Shown here: positions 61,401 to 64,000 of the stretch, piece after piece | How the letters are laid out: every line of letters begins with the position of its first letter | Numbering within the stretch: the first letter of the stretch is position 1 | Origin: Bryobacterales bacterium | GTDB lineage: Bacteria > Acidobacteriota > Terriglobia > Bryobacterales > Bryobacteraceae | Assembly: GCA_019261985.1 (NCBI GenBank) | Contig: JAFAQY010000091.1 | Span: 45,079-109,078 of the forward strand | DNA: 64,000 nucleotides | Direction: 5' to 3' | Translations under genes and position numbers: made by a program | The notes under the pieces: generated by a model | Databases searched by the model: none | What the model saw: only the letters and a program-made list of their open reading frames with translations | What the model was told of the DNA's origin: nothing

Positions 61401-63380
61401 CGCAACTTTACTTACGACCCGGTCGGCAACCTGCTCACGCGCACCGATCAGAAAGCCCAAACCACGAACTATTCGTACAGCGACCTCTATTTCCTCCTGA
61501 GCCGCACATATCCCAGCGCGATCAACGATTCGTTCCTCTACGATCTCTCGGGTCGCATGGTTTCAGCGACGCGCGGGGCTTTACCTGGGTTCTTTTGGCA
61601 GGCCTCGTTCGCCTACGACGGAGGCAACCGCGTCACGCAATCCGTCCAAAATGGCCGGATCATCTCGTACGCCTACAACATTCCCGGCCGCACGCGCACC
61701 CTTACGTACCCCGGCGGCCGCATCATTACTGAGCAAACAGATGCGCGCACGCGCATTGAGCACATCGACGACGCTGCCTCCCCGCCGCCCATCGTGCATT
61801 ACACCTACGATGCGGCCAACAACGTCCTGAGCCGCAATTACCGTAATGGCACGACGTCTTCGTTCAGCTATAACGCCAATAACTGGACTCTCAGCATCGC
61901 GCACAACAACCCGTCTACTTTCGCCGGCTTCAATTACGCTTATGACAACGAGGGCAACAAGCAGTACGAGCAGAAGACGCAGGACCCGGGCCACTCGGAA
62001 TGCTACGCCTATGATGCCGATTACCGCCTTACCAGCTTCAAAGTCGGCACAATTCCAACTTGCACGGTTCCCGTTACGCAAATCGGCTACAACCTCGACG
62101 CCGTCGGCAACCTTTGCAAAACCACCGACACCTGCCAATTCAATACGACCAACGAACAGATCAAGCTCAACACGTGCAATATCGTCTATGACGGCGACGG
62201 CAATCTGGCCAATGACTGCAATCTCAGCTACACCTTCGACGAAGAAAACCGCCTGACCGCGGCCACGCGCCTATCGGATCACGTCGTGGTGGGCCAATAT
62301 CAATACGATGCGCTAAGCCGCCGCGTGGAGAAGATCGCGGACGCCTCCGGTACGCCCGCCACGACGGAGTACTTCTACGACGATGCCCGCATCGTCGAAG
62401 AGCAAAACGTCGCCGAAGTCACTCAAGCCACATATGTGTACGGTAACTACGTCGACGAAATCCTCACCATGGACCGCAGTGGCCAGACGTATTACTACCA
62501 TCAGAACGCGCTCTGGTCCGTGGAGGCGATAACCAACAGCTCGGCCGCCGTCGTCGAGCGCTACAGCTACGACGCCTACGGTCTCCCTACCACCGGCTCA
62601 ACCAACCCGTGGGGCACAGCCCACAGCGCCATCGGCAACCCGTGGCTCTTCACCGGCCGCGAGTTCGACGAAGAAACCGGCCTCTACTTCTACCGCGCCC
62701 GCTATTACGACCCGGTGAAGGACCGGTTCCTTCAACGCGACCCGCTGGAATATGGGATCAGCATGAACCTGTACTCCTACGTAACGGACCGCCCCACGAC
62801 TTTAACGGACCCGCATGGCGAGGCACCGCACATTCTAATCCTCGGCGGCATAGCCATCGTCTGTATCCTCTTTTGTCCCGAGCTCCTAGGAGGCCCGCCC
62901 CAATTGAATCGAGGCGAGGATGCGTTTCTCGAGATGGAGCGGCTCCGCCAGGAGAACGAGCGGCTGCGCCGGGAAAACCGCAGAATACCTGAACTGGAGA
63001 AGGAAAACGAACGGCTTCGAAAGGAGCTGGAGCGCTTCCGAAAGCAAGGTGGCGCGGGCGCGTTTGGTGCTCAGCCGAACGCTCCGGCTCTCGCCATATC
63101 CGGTCCACTTCAGGCGGGATTCGCTGAGGTCCCGGTCTCGATCCAAACTTGCGGCACCCGTTGCGATTACTCTCCCGCGGGCGGCAACCTATGCCAAGTG
63201 GCGAAAGAACCTCTAATCGATTGCTGTCAATGCTTCAAGCTCGGCGCATATTCCTGCAGAATGTGGCCGAACTGCGACGTCCAGGGCAACAGGACGTCGT
63301 GCGGGAGATGGTGTGCCGGGGGCATCGGCGCTTGCAACGTCGGCAAAAGGTGCAGCGCAGCAACTGGACGGTGCGAGTGA
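58476..63380 (+). CDS. RHS/YD-repeat protein with cysteine-rich N- and C-terminal parts
   Basis: A 1634-residue exported protein. A signal peptide (MRNLLASAVCLLALLPALAGS) is followed by a cysteine knot-like block of eight Cys within 22 residues (about 32-53). Dozens of YD repeats (YDxxGN-x3-TDxNG-x2-T-x-YxYD) run to about residue 1400. The RHS core ends YRARYYDPVKDRFLQRDPLEYG and stops at DPHG (about 1448). In place of a recognisable toxin comes a hydrophobic segment (HILILGGIAIVCILFCPELLGG), a coiled coil (about 1485-1525, repeats of ERLRxEN) and a tail with 13 cysteines. RHS shells usually enclose a toxic domain, and here the tail is more like a disulfide-rich surface module. No immunity gene is adjacent. 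Confidence 0.88.
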   Translation: MRNLLASAVCLLALLPALAGSEFIGPDPPKGCPSCGGCSSTCASCPTCGCKCTAAPSRDIASVTSSTISVSEGNLTERVPISRVASTLSLDFVYNSYNADGSRATVDTVMGFGWTHSYNVFLFSQAGVMFRFDGEGRVTKYSLGPDGIFVSSPGYFETLTQSGGVFTITQKDQTKYNFMLIPDTPFMVGGPVYRLVSVVDRNHNTTTLTYSSGNLTSVTDTYNRSLAFGYDAHHNLISVTDPDGRLTTVQYDSTGATLTQIKDPVPASHPIQYAYNAFYQLISKTDKAGRTFTYAYTSGSPGLPIAVQDSAGTSRATLSNPTNWATDPTQLMLFLNRVYIPSTTTNTDGRGNQWQYSYDSNGYLIQTVAPDGATTKYTYDPATLQVADMTDANGNTTTYKYDSEGNRIRMTDPLGNFTEYYYDDVFNQLIRMVDRRGRVTTYTLDPANGNKIKATDPLGQTQTWTYDSHGNVLTHTDKNGHTTSYAYDAFGDVIAITEPIPPPNTTTMTYDAVGNVLTRTDANGHTTSYAYDGMNRVTKVTDATGHFDQTSYDGDGNIIETIDRNGNITQDQYDQRQRLVKVIDATMIHFDAYTYDGNDNRRSFTDRNGHTTQYDYDVQNRLTGITDAVGDVSRTAYDPVGNVTSQTDANGHTTTYKYDSDNRRTSMTDAAGEVTKYFYDGGTFTAPVRGITCNQCGATPGSSLVTEQIDPDGNAGTHAGVTFFKYDALDRLIIKVQKTGCIGDGCTDTINPETDAVTTTVYDPVGNVLNVTEPNCGAAVSSRCDSVNYTYDADNRRIKEVNNAGDTTQWTYDGVGNVIAVTAPNLNVTTNTYDALNRVIKVADSDGPVASYGYDPVGNRTSFTDGNGNTTNYAYDVLNRLITTTDPLGKTTSDFYDPVGNLTQVTDRDSNSTVYAYDAINRRISVTDALTFVTTFRYDPVGNLIKLTDANGNPTEYFYDAVNRPIRETYADGLSRNFTYDPVGNLLTRTDQKAQTTNYSYSDLYFLLSRTYPSAINDSFLYDLSGRMVSATRGALPGFFWQASFAYDGGNRVTQSVQNGRIISYAYNIPGRTRTLTYPGGRIITEQTDARTRIEHIDDAASPPPIVHYTYDAANNVLSRNYRNGTTSSFSYNANNWTLSIAHNNPSTFAGFNYAYDNEGNKQYEQKTQDPGHSECYAYDADYRLTSFKVGTIPTCTVPVTQIGYNLDAVGNLCKTTDTCQFNTTNEQIKLNTCNIVYDGDGNLANDCNLSYTFDEENRLTAATRLSDHVVVGQYQYDALSRRVEKIADASGTPATTEYFYDDARIVEEQNVAEVTQATYVYGNYVDEILTMDRSGQTYYYHQNALWSVEAITNSSAAVVERYSYDAYGLPTTGSTNPWGTAHSAIGNPWLFTGREFDEETGLYFYRARYYDPVKDRFLQRDPLEYGISMNLYSYVTDRPTTLTDPHGEAPHILILGGIAIVCILFCPELLGGPPQLNRGEDAFLEMERLRQENERLRRENRRIPELEKENERLRKELERFRKQGGAGAFGAQPNAPALAISGPLQAGFAEVPVSIQTCGTRCDYSPAGGNLCQVAKEPLIDCCQCFKLGAYSCRMWPNCDVQGNRTSCGRWCAGGIGACNVGKRCSAATGRCE

Positions 63381-63430
63381 AGCGCGAAGTCGGCGGTGCC
63401 CCCGCACTCCGGCCCCGGTGCCGCTCTTGG

Positions 63431-63851
63431 CTAAGCCAACTCCTTGAATGGATTAAATACCTTGAGCCCCGGACGCCGAAAGTCCCGGTCGTTGCCGGTC
63501 GCGATGGTCAGCCCGTGCCGGCGCGCCGTCGCGGCGATATAACCGTCCTCGACGGGCATGCGCTGCCCAGCTTTCTCGAGTATCCACTCCTGCTCAGCCC
63601 ACAACGTGGGCTACGGCAATATTAAACCCGTGAATGCGCCCTGCAAGCGCGTTGACCAGCCGCGTCAGCCAGGACTGAAGCACCCGCCTCTGCCGCCCCT
63701 CTTTGGTGCGCACCCAGTACGCCAGTTGAGCGATAACGACGGCGCGGGTGTAACAACGGTCTCGCTCCTCTTCGGGCCAGCCGATGACCCGCGCGTCACC
63801 GTGCCTCTTGGCCGGCTGGCGGATGACGTCCGTGTCAAGCAGCCAGCTCAT
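63431..63851 (-). pseudogene. FitB/VapC-like PIN-domain toxin, frameshifted
   Basis: ATG at 63851 begins MSWLLDTDVIRQPAKRHGDARVIGW, the PIN start with the first catalytic Asp. The frame ends at 63594 after VAHVVG. In the next phase translation continues WAEQEWILEKAGQRMPVEDGYIAATARRHGLTIATGNDRDF...VFNPFKELA up to a stop at 63431. This supplies the remaining acidic residues (the Asp in PVEDGYIAATA and the NDRDF region). The slip is one base near 63600 (CACGTTGTGGGCT). The total of about 140 residues fits the family. An antitoxin gene upstream is not clear; a tail-like frame (NHVLVVRPL) overlaps the start by ATGA and could be its end. Confidence 0.75.
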
Positions 63852-63918
63852 AACGGGCGCACGACTAAAACGTGATTGAAAGACGTTTCGAGCGATGGCC
63901 TGCGGTTGCGGGCTGCCT

Positions 63919-63943
63919 TCTGACAGCGTATACTACTGTCAGA
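63919..63943 (+). promoter_or_regulatory. Palindromic operator overlapping a -10 box
   Basis: TCTGACAG-CGTATACTA-CTGTCAGA is a perfect inverted repeat with 8-bp arms and a 9-nt centre containing TATACT (63929-63934). It is followed at once by AGGAGG and the ATG at 63952. The position suits a repressor controlling the gene to the right, possibly by self-regulation as in toxin-antitoxin units. Confidence 0.65.
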
Positions 63944-63951
63944 GGAGGATC

Positions 63952-64000
63952 ATGCCTGCTTCTGATCTCGAAGCCCTGCTCCAGCAACGCGACCAACTCA
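63952..64000 (+). CDS. Start of an unidentified gene, cut by the window end
   Basis: Sixteen codons are visible (MPASDLEALLQQRDQL), behind a perfect AGGAGG ribosome-binding site and the palindromic operator. The start resembles the helical beginning of H-NS-like or coiled-coil proteins, but the fragment is too short for an assignment. It is divergent from the frameshifted PIN toxin gene, with 100 nt between the starts. Confidence 0.5.
   Translation, partial: MPASDLEALLQQRDQL

Overview
The window is a GC-rich stretch of a bacterial chromosome that looks like a soil acidobacterium of the Solibacter/Bryobacter type. This rests on gene style (Uma2 and DUF29 families, Asp-box secreted propellers, multihaem-TPR fusions, tannase, IorB-type molybdoenzyme, many secreted proteins of small acidobacterial families) and is inference, because no rRNA or other phylogenetic marker RNA was found. 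Coding density is high except between about 22.8 and 32.7 kb.

Region 1 (0-23 kb) is mostly housekeeping and transport: an Uma2 protein, a secreted Asp-box propeller, an OmpA-like outer-membrane protein, a seven-haem cytochrome-TPR protein, YbaK, thioredoxin 2, a ZnuC/ZnuB metal transporter without its binding protein, a class III aminotransferase, a fused alpha/beta 2-oxoacid dehydrogenase E1, a tannase-family esterase, trxA, efp, serS and an RND efflux pair. A leuA gene is cut after about 247 codons and joined to the last 58 codons of a short-chain dehydrogenase.

Region 2 (23-32.7 kb) is a graveyard and mobile region. A helix-turn-helix protein gene with a conserved upstream block is present once intact (24883) and twice as decayed copies. 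The second copy is split by a 3.16-kb element (27997-31153) with related inverted ends and an apparent GATC target duplication. Joining its two sides restores the reading frame across the target. The element carries a hydrolase-like gene, an aminoglycoside/choline-kinase-like phosphotransferase and a deleted IS3-type transposase. A nuclease/phosphatase pseudogene with three separate frame lesions lies next to it.

Region 3 (32.7-43.5 kb) holds a GT-C-like membrane protein, DAHP synthase, an M19 dipeptidase with a lipoprotein gene, small conserved proteins, ferredoxin, GDP-mannose 4,6-dehydratase, an IorA/IorB-like molybdoenzyme and an ICMT-like methyltransferase.

Region 4 (43.5-55.2 kb) is the most unusual part: a tightly packed one-strand cluster. 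It has a one-module NRPS (C-A-PCP-TE, A-domain pocket read as glycine-like), an MGT-type glycosyltransferase, a stand-alone condensation-fold acyltransferase, a GT2 glycosyltransferase fused to a condensation-like domain, and two more paralogues of that domain. The proposed product is an acylated, glycosylated lipo-amino acid or related glycolipid. I know of no named system with this exact layout, but no database could be searched.

Region 5 (55.2-64 kb) has several frameshifted secreted or VOC/PIN-type genes, an ECF sigma factor and a 1634-residue RHS protein with cysteine-rich ends. It closes with a frameshifted PIN gene divergent from a gene that starts 49 nt before the window end behind a palindromic operator.
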